This document shows positions 1 to 12,890 of a stretch of DNA of 64,000 bases, piece after piece. Made by a program: the position numbers and the translations under genes. Origin of the DNA: Xylocopa sonorina (taxonomy: Eukaryota > Arthropoda > Insecta > Hymenoptera > Apidae); assembly GCF_050948175.1 (NCBI RefSeq), contig NW_027490150.1:679001-743000 (forward strand), given 5' to 3'. The notes beneath the pieces were generated by a model. That model saw only the letters and a list, made by a program, of their open reading frames with translations, had not been told where the DNA came from and searched no databases. The first letter of the stretch is position 1. Each line of letters opens with the position of its first letter.

Positions 1-1392
1 CGCAATGAATAATATAACTTATCATGGCACATGGAAATGAGATGCGATATCTCGTTTTAGGAAGCATTAGAACTCTATTGCTTCGATACGTAGAAATCTG
101 CCATCGGTACTTCCTAGCAAGGAAGTGTCGCAGTTACATTCTTTTGAAAGGAATACGAGGTATACATGACACTTCGTTCTGAATATTATATCTTCCCATG
201 AAACATAGAAATGAGATGCGATATCGCGTTTTGAGAAGCATTAGAACTTTAATGCTACGATACGCAGACATCTGCAAGCGCTATCTCCTAGCAAGGAAGT
301 GCCGCATTTACATTCATTTGAAGTGTATGCGAGGTATGCATAACACTGCACAATGAATATTATATCTTATCATGAAACATATAAATGAGATGCGATATCG
401 CGATTTAAGATGCATTAGAACTCTATTGCTTCGGTCCGTAGACATCTGCAAACGCTACTTCCTAGCAAGGAAGTATCGCATTTACATTCTTTTGAAGTGA
501 ATACGAGGTATGCATAACACTGCACAATGAATACTATATCTTATCATGAAACATAGAAATGAGATGCGATAGCGCGATTTAAGAAGCATTAGAACTCCAT
601 TGCTTCGATACGTAGACATCTGCAAACTCTATTTCCTAGCAAGGAAGTGTCGCATTTACATTCAGTTGAAGTGTATGCGCGGTGTACATGACACTTCGCA
701 ATGAATATTATATCTTATCATGAAACATAGAAATGAGATGCGATATCGCGTTTTCAGAAGCATTGGAACTTTACTGATACGATACGTATTTATCTGGAAA
801 CGATATTTCCTAGCAAGGAAGTGCCGCATTTACATTCTTTTGAAGTGTATGCGAGGTATACATGACACTTCGCAATGAATATTATATCTTATCAAGAAAT
901 ATAGAAATGAGATGCGATATCGCGTTTTTAGAAGCATTAAAACTCAACTGATAGGATACGTAGACAGCTCCAAACGCTATTTACTAGCAAGGAAGTGTCG
1001 CATTTACATTCAATTGAAGTGTATGCGAGGTATACTTGACACTTCGCAATGAATATTATATCTTATCATGGAACATAGAAATGAGACGCGACATCTCGTT
1101 TTAAGAAGCATTAGAACTCTATTCCTTCGATACGTAGATATCTGCAAACGCTATTTCCTAGCAAGGAAGTGTCGCATTTACATTCGTTTGAAGTGAATAC
1201 GAGGTATACATGACACTTCGCAATAGATATTATATCTTATCATTAAACATAGAAATGAGAATCGATATCGCGTTTTAAGAAGCATTAGAATACTATTTCT
1301 TCGATACGTAGATATCTGCAAACTCTATTTAATAGCAAGGAAGTGTCGGATTTACATTCTTTTGAAGTGAATACGAGGTATACATGACACGT
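1..1392. repeat. 8-monomer higher-order unit, copy 1
   Basis: Eight monomers make up this unit. Its first monomer has the unusual variants ATAATATAAC, GGCACATGG and CTGCCATCGGTAC. The same run begins again exactly 1392 bases later (8 x 174) and matches with only scattered substitutions through about base 1037. The first monomer type also recurs alone at 4524. Confidence 0.9.
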
Positions 1393-2436
1393 CGCAATGA
1401 ATAATATAACTTATCATGGCACATGGAAATGAGATGCGATATCTCGTTTTAGGAAGCATTAGAACTCTATTGCTTCGATACGTAGAAATCTGCCATCGGT
1501 ACTTCCTAGCAAGGAAGTGTCGCAGTTACATTCTTTTGAAAGGAATACGAGGTATACATGACACTTCGTTCTGAATATTATATCTTCTCATGAAACATAG
1601 AAATGAGATGCGATATCGCGTTTTGAGAAGCATTAGAACTTTAATGCTACGATACGCAGACATCTGCAAGCGCTATCTCCTAGCAAGGAAGTGCCGCATT
1701 TACATTCATTTGAAGTGTATGCGAGGTATGCATAACACTGCACAATGAATATTATATCTTATCATGAAACATATAAATGAGATGCGATATCGCGATTTAA
1801 GATGCATTAGAACTCTATTGCTTCGGTCCGTAGACATCTGCAAACGCTACTTCCTAGCAAGGAAGTATCGCATTTACATTCTTTTGAAGTGAATACGAGG
1901 TATGCATAACACTGCACAATGAATACTATATCTTATCATGAAACATAGAAATGAGATGCGATAGCGCGATTTAAGAAGCATTAGAACTCCATTGCTTCGA
2001 TACGTAGACATCTGCAAACTCTATTTCCTAGCAAGGAAGTGTCGCATTTACATTCAGTTGAAGTGTATGCGCGGTGTACATGACACTTCGCAATGAATAT
2101 TATATCTTATCATGAAACATAGAAATGAGATGCGATATCGCGTTTTCAGAAGCATTGGAACTTTACTGATACGATACGTACATATCTGGAAACGATATTT
2201 CCTAGCAAGGAAGTGCCGCATTTACATTCTTTTGAAGTGTATGCGAGGTATACATGACACTTCGCAATGAATATTATATCTTATCAAGAAATATAGAAAT
2301 GAGATGCGATATCGCGTTTTTGGAAGCATTAAAACTCAACTGATAGGATACGTAGACAGCTCCAAACGCTATTTACTAGCAAGGAAGTGTCGCATTTACA
2401 TTCATTTGAAGTGTATGCGAGGTATACAAGACACTT
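1393..2436. repeat. 8-monomer higher-order unit, copy 2 (first six monomers)
   Basis: Six monomers align with 1-1037 at a constant offset of 1392. Differences are few, for example CTTCTCATG for CTTCCCATG, and ACGTACATATC for ACGTATTTATC. Similarity to copy 1 ends inside the sixth monomer, near 2425. The next monomers (from 2437) are unlike monomers 7 and 8 of copy 1, so the second copy is truncated by a junction. Confidence 0.85.
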
Positions 2437-4001
2437 CGCATTGAATATTATATCTTATCATGAAATATAGAAATGAGATGCGATATCGCGTTTCGAGAAG
2501 CATTAAAACTCGGCGGATAGGATACGTAGACATCTGCAAACGCTACTTCCTAGCAAGGATGAGTCGCATTTACATTCTTTTGAAGTGAATATGGGGTATA
2601 CATAACACTGCACAATGAATGTTATATCTTACCATGAAACATGGAAATGAGATGCGATATCTCGTTTTAAGAAGCATTAGAGCTCTATTGGTGCGATACG
2701 TAGACATCTGCAAACGCAATTTCAAAGCAAGGAAGTGTCGCATTTACATTCTTTTGAGGTGAATACGAGGTATACATGACACTGCACAAGGTATATTATA
2801 TCTTATCACGAAATATAGAATGGAGATGCGATTTCACGTTTTAAGAAGCATTAGAACTCTATTGCTACGAAACGTAGACATCTGCAAACGCTATTTCCTA
2901 GCAAGGGAGTGTCGCATTTGCATTCATTTGAGGTGTATGCGAGCTATGCAAGACACTGCGCACTGCATATTATATCTTATCATGAAACATAGAAATCATA
3001 TGCGATATCGCGATTTATGAAGCATTAGAACAGTATTGCTTCGATACGTAAACATCTGGAAACGCGATTTCCAAGAAAGGAAGTGTCGCATTTAAATTCA
3101 AATGAAGTGTAGACGTGGAGTACATAACACTTCGCAATGAATACTATATCTTACCACAAAACATAGAAATGAGATGCGATACCGCGTTTCAAGAAGCATT
3201 AGAATTCTGTTGCTACGATAAGTAGACATCTGCAAACGCTATTTCCAAGCAAGGAAGTGTCGCATTTACATTCATTCGAAGTGTAGACGAGGAATACATA
3301 ACACTTCGTAATGAATATTATATCTTATCATGAAACATAGGAATGAGATGCGATATCGCGTTTTAAGAAGCATTAGAAATCTATTGCTTCGATACGTAGA
3401 CATCTGGAAACGTAATTTTCTAGGAAGGAAGTGTCGGGTTTACATTCTTTTGAAGTGTGTGCAAGGTATACATGACACTTCGCAATGAATATTATATCAT
3501 ATCATGAAACATAGAAATGAGATGCGATGTCGCGATTTAAGAAGCATTAGAACCCTTTCGCTACGATACGTAGACATCTGCAAACGCTACTTCCTAGCAA
3601 GGAAGTGTCGCACTTACGGTCATTAAAGTGTATACGAGGTATACGTAACACTTCGCAATGAGTATAATATCTTATCATGAAACATAGACATGAGATGCGA
3701 TATCGCGATTTAAGTAACACTAGAACACTATTGCTACGATACGTAGACACTTGCAAACGCTATTTCCTAGCAAGGAAGTTTCGCATTTACATTCATTGGA
3801 AGTGTATGCGTGGTATACATAACACATCGCAATGAATACTACGTCTTATCGTGAAACATAGAAATGAGATGCGATATCGCCTTTTAGGAAGCATTAGAAC
3901 CCTATTGCTACGATACGTAGCCATCTGCAAACGCTATTTCCTAGCAAGGAAGTGTAGCATTTACATTCATTGGAAGTGAATACGAGGAGTACACGAAACT
4001 T
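2437..4001. repeat. Nine divergent monomers without an obvious higher-order partner
   Basis: The monomers here keep the 174-bp register but show private substitutions, such as ACTCGGCGGATAGG near 2508 and GGAGTACACG near 3987. I found no near-identical copy elsewhere in the window. Such monomers usually represent older, less homogenised array. No other sequence is present. Confidence 0.8.
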
Positions 4002-4523
4002 CGCAATTAATATTATATCTTATCATGAAACATAGAAATGAGATGCGATATCCCGCTTCAAGTAGCATTAGAACTCTATTGCTTCGAAACGTAGGCACCT
4101 GGAAACGTAGTTTCCTAGAAAGGAAGTGTCGCATTTACATTCTTTTGAAGTGAATACGAGGTATACATGACACGTCGCAATGAATATTATATCTTATCAT
4201 GAAACATAGAAATGGGATGCGATATAGCCAATTAAGAATCGTTAGAACTCTATTGCTACGATACGTAGACATTTGCAAACGCCATTTCCTAGCAAGGAAG
4301 TGTCGCATTTACATTCTTTTAAAGTGAATACGAGGTATACATTACACTTCGCAATGAATATTATATCTCATCATGAAACATAGAAATGAGATGCGATATC
4401 CCGTTTCAAGTAGCATTAGAACTCTATTGCTTCGAAACGTAGGCACCTGGAAACGTAGTTTCCTAGAAAGGAAGTGTCGCATTTACATTCTTTTGAAGTG
4501 AATACGAGGTATACATGACACGT
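4002..4523. repeat. A-B-A' monomer cluster
   Basis: Monomers at 4002-4175 and 4350-4523 share rare variants (CCCG[C/T]TTCAAGTAGC, CGAAACGTAGGCACC, AACGTAGTTTCC, GACACGTCGC). They flank an unrelated monomer at 4176-4349. This looks like a 348-bp dimer duplication that kept only the first half of the second copy. Confidence 0.85.
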
Positions 4524-4697
4524 CGCAATGAATAATATAACTTATCATGGCACATGGAAATGAGATGCGATATCTCGTTTTAGGAAGCATTAGAACTCTA
4601 TTGCTTCGATACGTAGAAATCTGCCATCGGTACTTCCTAGCAAGGAAGTGTCGCAGTTACACTCTTTTGAAAGGAATACGTGGTATACATGAAACTT
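4524..4697. repeat. Isolated copy of the first monomer of the 8-mer unit
   Basis: It shares the rare variants of the monomers at 1 and 1393 (ATAATATAAC, GGCACATGG, CTGCCATCGGTAC). As at 1393, the preceding monomer ends in GACACGTCGC. The shared junction suggests that this short piece was copied together with its left neighbour. Confidence 0.85.
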
Positions 4698-5712
4698 CGC
4701 AATGAATATTATACCTTATCATGGAACATATAAATGTGATGTGATATCGCGTTTTAAGAAGCATTAGAACTCTATTGCTACGACACGTAGACATCTGCAA
4801 ACGATATTTCCTAGCAAGGAAGTGTCGCATTTACATTCTTCTGACGTGAATACAAGGTATACATGACACATCGCAATTAATATTATATCTTATCATGAAA
4901 CATAGAAATGAGATGCGACATCCCGTTCCAAGAAGCATTAGAACTCTATTGCTTCGAAACGTAGGCATCTGCAATCGCTATTTCCTAGCAAGGTAATGTA
5001 GCATTTACATTCATTTGAAGTGTATGCGAGGTATAAGTGACTCTTCGCAATGAATATTATATCTTATCATGAAGCATAGAAGTGAGATGCGATATCATGT
5101 TTTGAGAAGCATTAGATCTCTATTGCTACGATACATAAACCCCTGCAAACGCTATTTCCTAGCAAGGAAGTGTCGCATTTGCATTCTTTAGAAGTGAGTT
5201 CGAGGTATACATGACACTTCGCAATTAATATTATATTTTATCATGAAACATAGAAATGAGATGCGATATCCCGTTTCAAGAATCATTAGAACCCTATTGC
5301 TTCGAAACGAAGACATGTGCAGTCGCTATTTCCTAGCAAGGAAGTGTCGCATTTATGTTCTTTTGAAGTGAATGCGAGGTATACATAACATTGCACAATG
5401 AATGTTATATATTATCGTGAAACATAGAAATGAGATTCGATATCTCGTTTTAAGAAGTATTAGAACTCTTTTGCTTCGATACGTAGACATCTGCGAACGC
5501 TATTTCCTAGCAAGGAAGTGTCGCATTTACATTCATTTGAAGTGTATGCGATGTATACGTGACACTTCGCAATAAATATTATATCTTATCATGAAACATA
5601 GAAACGAGATGCGGTTTCGCGTTTTGGGATGTAACAGAAATCTAATGCTACGATACGCAGAAATCTGCAAACGCTATTTCCTAGCAAGGAAGTGTCGCAT
5701 TTACATTCTTTT
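4698..5712. repeat. Mosaic segment, copied near 11492-12505
   Basis: About six monomers correspond in order to those at about 11492-12505. Shared markers are TATACCTTATCATGGAAC, the ATCCCGTTCCAAG monomer, the ATCATGTTTTGAG monomer with AAACCCCTGC, and the GTTTTGGGATGTAACAG monomer. The two copies are about 39 monomers apart, and the second carries single-base indels. After about 5712 the two run into different monomers. Confidence 0.85.
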
Positions 5713-8212
5713 GAAGTGTAGGCGAGGAATACATAACACTTCGCAATGAATATTATATCTTATCATGAAACATAGAAATGAGAAGCGATATCGCGCTTTA
5801 AGAAGCGTTAGAAATCTATTGCTACGATACGCAGACATCTGCAAACGCTATTTCGTAGCAAGGAAGTGTCGCAATTACATTCCTTTCAAGTGAATACGAG
5901 GTATACATGACACTTCGCAATGAATATTATATCTCATCGTGAAACATAGAAATGAGTTGCGATACCTTGTTTTAAGAAGCATTAGAACTCTGCTGCTTCG
6001 ATACGTAGACATCTGGAAACGTTATTTCCTAGAAAGGAAGTGTCGCATTTTCATTCTTTTGAAGTGAATACAAGGTATACATGACACATCGCAATGAATA
6101 TTATATCTTATCATGAAACATAGAAATGTGATGCGATATCGCGTTTTGAGAAGCATTAGATCTCTATTGCCACGATACGTAGACATCTGCAAACGCTATT
6201 TCGTAGCAAGGAAGTGTCGCATTTACATTCATTTGAAGTGTATGCGATGTATACGTGACACTTCGCAATAAATATCATATCTTATCATGAAACACAGAAA
6301 TGTAATGCGATATCGCGTTTTGAGATGCAACAGAAATCTAATGCTACGATACGCAGAAATCTGCAAACGCTATTTCCTAGCAAGGAAGTGTCGCATTTAC
6401 ATTCTTTTGAGGTGAATACGAGGTATACATAACACTCCACAATGAATATTATATCTTATCGTGAAACATAGATATGAGATTCGATCTTGATATATAAGAA
6501 GCATTAGAAGTCTATTGCTACGATACGTAGACATCTGCAAACGCTATTTCCCAGCAAGGAAGTGTCGCATTTACATTCTTTTGAAGTGAATACGAGGTAT
6601 ACTTAACACTCCACAATGAATATTATATCTTATCATGAAACCAAGGAATGAGGATCGATATCGCATTTTAAGAAGCATTAGAACCCTATTGCTACGATAC
6701 GTAGACATCTGCAGACGCTATTTTCTAGAAAAGAAGTGTCGCATTTACATTCATTTGAAGTGTATGCGATGTATACGTGACACTTCGCAATAAATATTAT
6801 ATCTTATCATGAATCATAGAAATGTAATGCGATATCGCGTTTTGAGATGCAACAGAAAACTAATGCTACGATACGCAGAAATCTGCAAACGCTATTTCCT
6901 AGCAAGGAAGTGTCGCATTTACATTCTTTTGAGGTAAATACGAGGTATAAATAACACTCCACAATGAATATTATATCTTATCGTGAATCATATAAATGTG
7001 AAGTGATATCGTGTTTTAAGAAGCATTGGAACTCTATTGCTTCGATACGTAGACATCTGCAATAGCTACTTCCTAGCAAGGAAGTGTCGCATTTACATTC
7101 ATCTGAAGTGTATGCGAGGAATACATAACACTTCGCAATGAATATTATATGTTATCATGAAACATGGAAATGAGATGCGATATCTCGTTATGAGAAGCAA
7201 TATAACACGATTGCTGCGATACGTAGACATCTGCAAACGCTATTTCCTAGCATGGAAGTGTCGCATTTACATTCATTTGAAGTGAATAAGAGGAATACAT
7301 GAAACTTCGCAATGAATATTATACCTTATCATGGAACATATAAATGTGATGTGATATCGCGTTTTAAGAAGCATTAGAACTCTAATGCTACGATACGCAG
7401 AAATCTGCAAACGCTATTTCCTAGCAAGGAAGTGTCGCATTTACATTCTTTTGAGGTGAATACGAGGTATACATAACACTCCACAATGAATATTATATCT
7501 TATCGTGAAACATAGATATGAGATTCGATCTTGAGATATAAGAAGCATTAGAAGTCTATTGCTACGATACGTAGACATCTGCAAACGCTATTTCCTAGCA
7601 AGGAAGTGTCGCATTTACATTCATTTGAAGTGTATGCGAGGTATACATAACACTTCGCAATGAATATTATATGTTGTCATGAATCATAGAAATGAGAAGC
7701 GATATCTCGTTATGAGAAGCAATATAACACGATTGCTGCGATACGTAGACATCTGCAAACGCTATTTCCTAGCATGGAAGTGTCGCATTTACATTCATTT
7801 GAAGTGTAGGCGAGGAATACATAACACTTCGCAATGAATATTATATCTTATCATGAAACATAGAAATGAGAAGCGATATCGCGCTTTAAGAAGCGTTAGA
7901 AATCTATTGCTACGATACGCAGACATCTGCAAACGCTATTTCGTAGCAAGGAAGTGTCGCAATTACATTCCTTTCAAGTGAATACGAGGTATACATGACA
8001 CTTCGCAATGAATATTATATCTCATCGTGAAACATAGAAATGAGTTGCGATATCTTGTTTTAAGAAGCATTAGAACTCTGCTGCTTCGATACGTAGACAT
8101 CTGGAAACGTTATTTCCTAGAAAGGAAGTGTCGCATTTTCATTCTTTTGAAGTGAATACAAGGTATACATGACACATCGCAATGAATATTATATCTTATC
8201 ATGAAACATAGA
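5713..8212. repeat. Mosaic segment with 12-monomer spacing
   Basis: The run at about 5713-6125 is repeated at about 7801-8213, exactly 2088 bp (12 x 174) away. It is marked by GTGTAGGCGAGG, GAGAAGCGATATCGCGC and TTGTTTTAAGAAGC. Similar runs occur at 33202-33590 and 53650-53860. The part at about 6117-7307 corresponds to about 9777-10969 (21 monomers away). Every monomer here is satellite; nothing else was seen. Confidence 0.8.
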
Positions 8213-9225
8213 AATGAGCTGCGGTATCGCGTTTTAAGAAGCATTAGAACTCTATTGCTTCGATACGTAGACATCTGGAAACGCTATTTCCTAGCAAGGA
8301 TGTGTCTCATTTACACTCATTTGAAGTGTATGCGAGGTATACAAGACACTTCGCAATGAATATTATATCTTATCATAAAACATAGAAATGAGATGCGATA
8401 TCTCGTTTTAAGAATCAGTAGAACTCTATTGCTACGACACGTAGACATCTGCAAACGCTATTTCCTAGCAAGGAAGTGTCGTATTTACATTCTTTTGAAG
8501 TGAATACTGGGTATACATAACACTGCACAATGAATATTATATCTTATCATGAAACATAGAAATGAGATGCGATATGACAATATAAGAAGCATTAGATCTC
8601 CTTTGCTTCGATACGTACACATCATCTAACGCTATTCCTAGCAGGGAACAGTAACATTTACATTCCTCTGAAGTGAATACAAGGTATACATGAAACTTCG
8701 CAATGCATATTATATCTTATCATGAAACATAGAAATGTGATTGCGATATCGCGTTTTGAGAAGCATTAGATCTCTATTGCCACGATACGTAGACATCTGC
8801 AAACGCTATTTTCGTAGCAAGGAAGTGTCGCATTTACATTCATTTGAAGTGTATGCGATGTATACGTGACACTTCGCAATAAATATCATATCTTATCATG
8901 AAACACAGAAATGTAATGCGATATCGCGTTTTGAGATGCAACAGAAATCTAATGCTACGATACGCAGAAATCTGCAAAACGCTATTTCCTAGCAAGGGAA
9001 GTGTCGCATTTACATTCTTTTGAGGTGAATACGAGGTATACATAACACTCCACAATGAATATTATATCTTATCGTGAAACATAGATATGAGATTCGATCT
9101 TGATATATAAGAAGCATTAGAAAGTCTATTGCTACGATACGTAGACATCTGCAAACGCTATTTCCTAGCAAGGAAGTGTCGCATTTACATTCTTTTGAAG
9201 TGAATACGAGGTATACTTAACACTC
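8213..9225. repeat. 6-monomer higher-order unit, copy 1 (with single-base indels)
   Basis: From about 8260 this block matches 9310-10270 in monomer order and in rare variants (GTGTCTCATTTACACTC, ATCAGTAG, GATATGACAATATAAG, AACAGTAACATTTAC, CAACAGAAATCTAATG). The offset is 1048 at the left and 1045 at the right; the true period is 1044. The excess comes from single extra bases in homopolymer runs in this copy (8741, about 8809, about 8976, about 8996, 9121). Confidence 0.85.
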
Positions 9226-10270
9226 CACAATGAATATTATATCTTATCGTGAATCATATAAATGTGAAGTGATATCGTGTTTTAAGAAGCATTGGAACTC
9301 TATTGCTTCGATACGTAGACATCTGGAAACGCTATTTCCTAGCAAGGATGTGTCTCATTTACACTCATTTGAAGTGTATGCGAGGTATACAAGACACTTC
9401 GCAATGAATATTATATCTTATCATAAAAACATAGAAATGAGATGCGATATCTCGTTTTAAGAATCAGTAGAACTCTATTGCTACGACACGTAGACATCTG
9501 CAAACGCTATTTCCTAGCAAGGAAGTGTCGTATTTACATTCTTTTGAAGTGAATACTGGGTATACATAACACTGCACAATGAATATTATATCTTATCATG
9601 AAACATAGAAATGAGATGCGATATGACAATATAAGAAGCATTAGATCTCCTTTGCTTCGATACGTACACATCATCAAACGCTATTTCCTAGCAGGGAACA
9701 GTAACATTTACATTCCTCTGAAGTGAATACAAGGTATACATGAAACTTCGCAATGCATATTATATCTTATCATGAAACATAGAAATGTGATGCGATATCG
9801 CGTTTTGAGAAGCATTAGAACTCTATTGCCACGATACGTAGACATCTGCAAACGCTATTTCGTAGCAAGGAAGTGTCGCATTTACATTCATTTGAAGTGT
9901 ATGCGATGTATACGTGACACTTCGCAATAAATATCATATCTTATCGTGAAACACAGAAATGTAATGCGATATCGCGTTTTGAGATGCAACAGAAATCTAA
10001 TGCTACGATACGCAGAAATCTGCAAACGCTATTTCCTAGCAAGGAAGTGTCGCATTTACATTCTTTTGAGGTGAATACGAGGTATACATAACACTCCACA
10101 ATGAATATTATATCTTATCGTGAAACATAGATATGAGATTCGATCTTGATATATAAGAAGCATTAGAAGTCTATTGCTACGATACGTAGACATCTGCAAA
10201 CGCTATTTCCTAGCAAGGAAGTGTCGCATTTACATTCTTTTGAAGTGAATACGAGGTATACTTAACACTC
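9226..10270. repeat. 6-monomer higher-order unit, copy 2
   Basis: The first monomer (9226) is of the CGTGAATCATATAAATGTGAAG type and is not shared with copy 1. From about 9310 to 10270 the order follows copy 1. After 10271 a GAAACCAAGGAATGAGG monomer follows, where copy 1 was followed by the 9226 monomer, so the tandem duplication ends at this monomer boundary. Confidence 0.85.
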
Positions 10271-12360
10271 CACAATGAATATTATATCTTATCATGAAAC
10301 CAAGGAATGAGGATCGATATCGCATTTTAAGAAGCATTAGAACCCTATTGCTACGATACGTAGACATCTGCAGACGCTATTTTCTAGCAAGGAAGTGTCG
10401 CATTTACATTCATTTGAAGTGTATGCGATGTATACGTGACACTTCGCAATAAATATTATATCTTATCATGAAACATAGAAACGAGATGCGATTTCGCGTT
10501 TTGGGATGTAACAGAAATTTAATGCTACGATACGCAGAAATCTGCAAACGCTATTTCCTAGCAAGGAAGTGTCGCATTTACATTCTTTTGAGGTGAATAC
10601 GAGGTATAAATAACACTCCACAGTGAATATTATATCTTAACGTGAATCATATAAATGTGAAGTGATATCGCGTTTTAAGAAGCATTGGAACTCTATTGCT
10701 TCGATACGTAGACATCTGCAATAGCTACTTCCTAGCAAGGAAGTGTCGCATTTACATTCATCTGAAGTGTATGCGAGGAATACATAACACTTCGCAATGA
10801 ATATTATATGTCATCATGAAACATGGAAATGAGATGCGATATCTCGTTATGAGAAGCAATATAACACGATTGCTGCGATACGTAGACATCTGCAAACGCT
10901 ATTTCCTAGCATGGAAGTGTCGCATTTTCATTCATTTGAAGTGAATAAGAGGGATACATGAAACTTCGCAATGAATATTATACCTTATCATGGAACATAT
11001 AAATGTGATGTGATATCGCGTTTTAAGAAGCATTAGAACTCTATTGCTACGATACGTAGACATCTGCAAACGTTATTTCCTAGCAAGGAAGTGTCGCATT
11101 TACATTCTTTTGAGGTAAATACGAGGTATAAATAACACTCCACAATGAATATTATATCTTATCGTGAATCATATAAATGTGAAGTGATATCGTGTTTTAA
11201 GAAGCGTTAGAAATCTATTGCTACGATACGCAGACATCTGCAAACGCTATTTCGTAGCAAGGAAGTGTCGCAATTACATTCCTTTCAAGTGAATACGAGG
11301 TATACATGACACTTCGCAATGAATATTATAATGTTATCATGAAACATGGAAATGAGATGCGATATCTCGTTATGAGAAGCAATATAACACGATTGCTGCG
11401 ATACGTAGACATCTGCAAACGCTATTTCCTAGCATGGAAGTGTCCGCATTTACATTCATTTGAAGTGAATGAGAGGAATACATGAAAACTTCGCAATGAA
11501 TATTATACCTTATCATGGAACATATAAATGTGATGTGATATCGCGTTTTTAAGAAGCATTAGAACTCTATTGCTACGATACGTATACATCTGCAAACGTT
11601 ATTTCCTAGCAAGGAAGTGTCGCATTTACATTCTTCTGACGTGAATACAAGGTATACATGACACTTCGCAATTAATATTATATCTTATCATGAAACATAG
11701 ATGAGATGCGACATCCCGTTCCAAGAAGCATTAGAACTCTATTGCTTCGAAACGTAGGCATCTGCAATCGCTATTTCCTAGCAAGGTAATGTAGCATTTA
11801 CATTCATTTGAAGTGTATGCGAGGTATAAGTGACTCTTCGCAATGAATATTATATCTTATCATGAAGCATAGAAGTGAGATGCGATATCATGTTTTGAGA
11901 AGCATTAGATCTCTATTGCTACGATACGTAAACCCCTGCAAACGCTATTTCCTAGCAAGGAAGTGTCGCATTTGCATTCTTTAGAAGTGAGTACGAGGTA
12001 TACATGACACTTCGCAATTAATATTATATTTTATCATGAAACATAGAAATGAGATGCGATATCCCGTTTCAAGAAGCATTAGAACCCTATTGCTTCGAAA
12101 CGAAGACATCTGCAGTCGCTATTTCATAGCAAGGAAGTGTCGCATTTATATTCTTTTGAAGTGAATGCGAGGTATATATAACATTGCACAATGAATGTTA
12201 TATATTATCGTGAAACATAGAAATGAGATTCGATATCTCGTTTTAAGAAGTATTAGAACTCTTTTGCTTCGATACGTAGACATCTGCGAACGCTATTTCC
12301 TAGCAAGGAAGTGTCGCATTTACATTCATTTGAAGTGTATGCGATGTATACGTGACACTT
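10271..12360. repeat. 11-monomer unit, copy 1, preceded by one monomer
   Basis: From 10445 a run beginning CGCAATAAAT with GAAACGAGATGCG is repeated from 12361 at an offset of 1916 bp (11 x 174 plus 2). The segment 11492-12505 inside it also matches 4698-5712. Several one- or two-base indels fall between about 11330 and 11700, including TATAATGTT, GTGTCCGC, GAAAACTTC, GTTTTTAAG and ATAGATGAG, at sites where near-identical copies lack them. Confidence 0.8.
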
Positions 12361-12890
12361 CGCAATAAATATTATATCTTATCATGAAACATAGAAACGA
12401 GATGCGATTTCGCGTTTTGGGATGTAACAGAAATCTAATGCTACGATACGCAGAAATCTGCAAACGCTATTTCCTAGCAAGGAAGTGTCGCATTTACATT
12501 CTTTTGAGGTGAATACGAGGTATAAATAACACTCCACAGTGAATATTATATCTTAACGTGAATCATATAAATGTGAAGTGATATCGCGTTTTAAGAAGCA
12601 TTGGAGCTCTATTGCTTCGATACGTAGACATCTGCAATAGCTACTTCCTAGCAAGGAAGTGTCGCATTTACATTCATCTGAAGTGTATGCGAGGAATACA
12701 TAACACTTCGCAATGAATATTATATGTTATCATGAAACATGGAAATGAGATGCGATATCTCGTTATGAGAAGCAATATAACACGATTGCTGCGATACGTA
12801 GACATCTGCAAACGCTATTTCCTAGCATGGAAGTGTCGCATTTTCATTCATTTGAAGTGAATAAGAGGGATACATGAAACTTCGCAATGA
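12361..12890. repeat. 11-monomer unit, partial copy 2
   Basis: Three monomers match about 10445-10968, including the shared variants CACAGTGAAT, CTTAACGTGAATC, GAGAAGCAATATAACACG and GAGGGATACATGAAAC. After about 12890 the sequence passes into a different monomer type (ACATATATATGAGATG). Confidence 0.85.

Noticed and set aside
9230..9460. A 76-codon open frame on the plus strand
   Set aside because: It owes part of its length to an extra A near 9424 that is absent from the sister copy, probably a sequence error.
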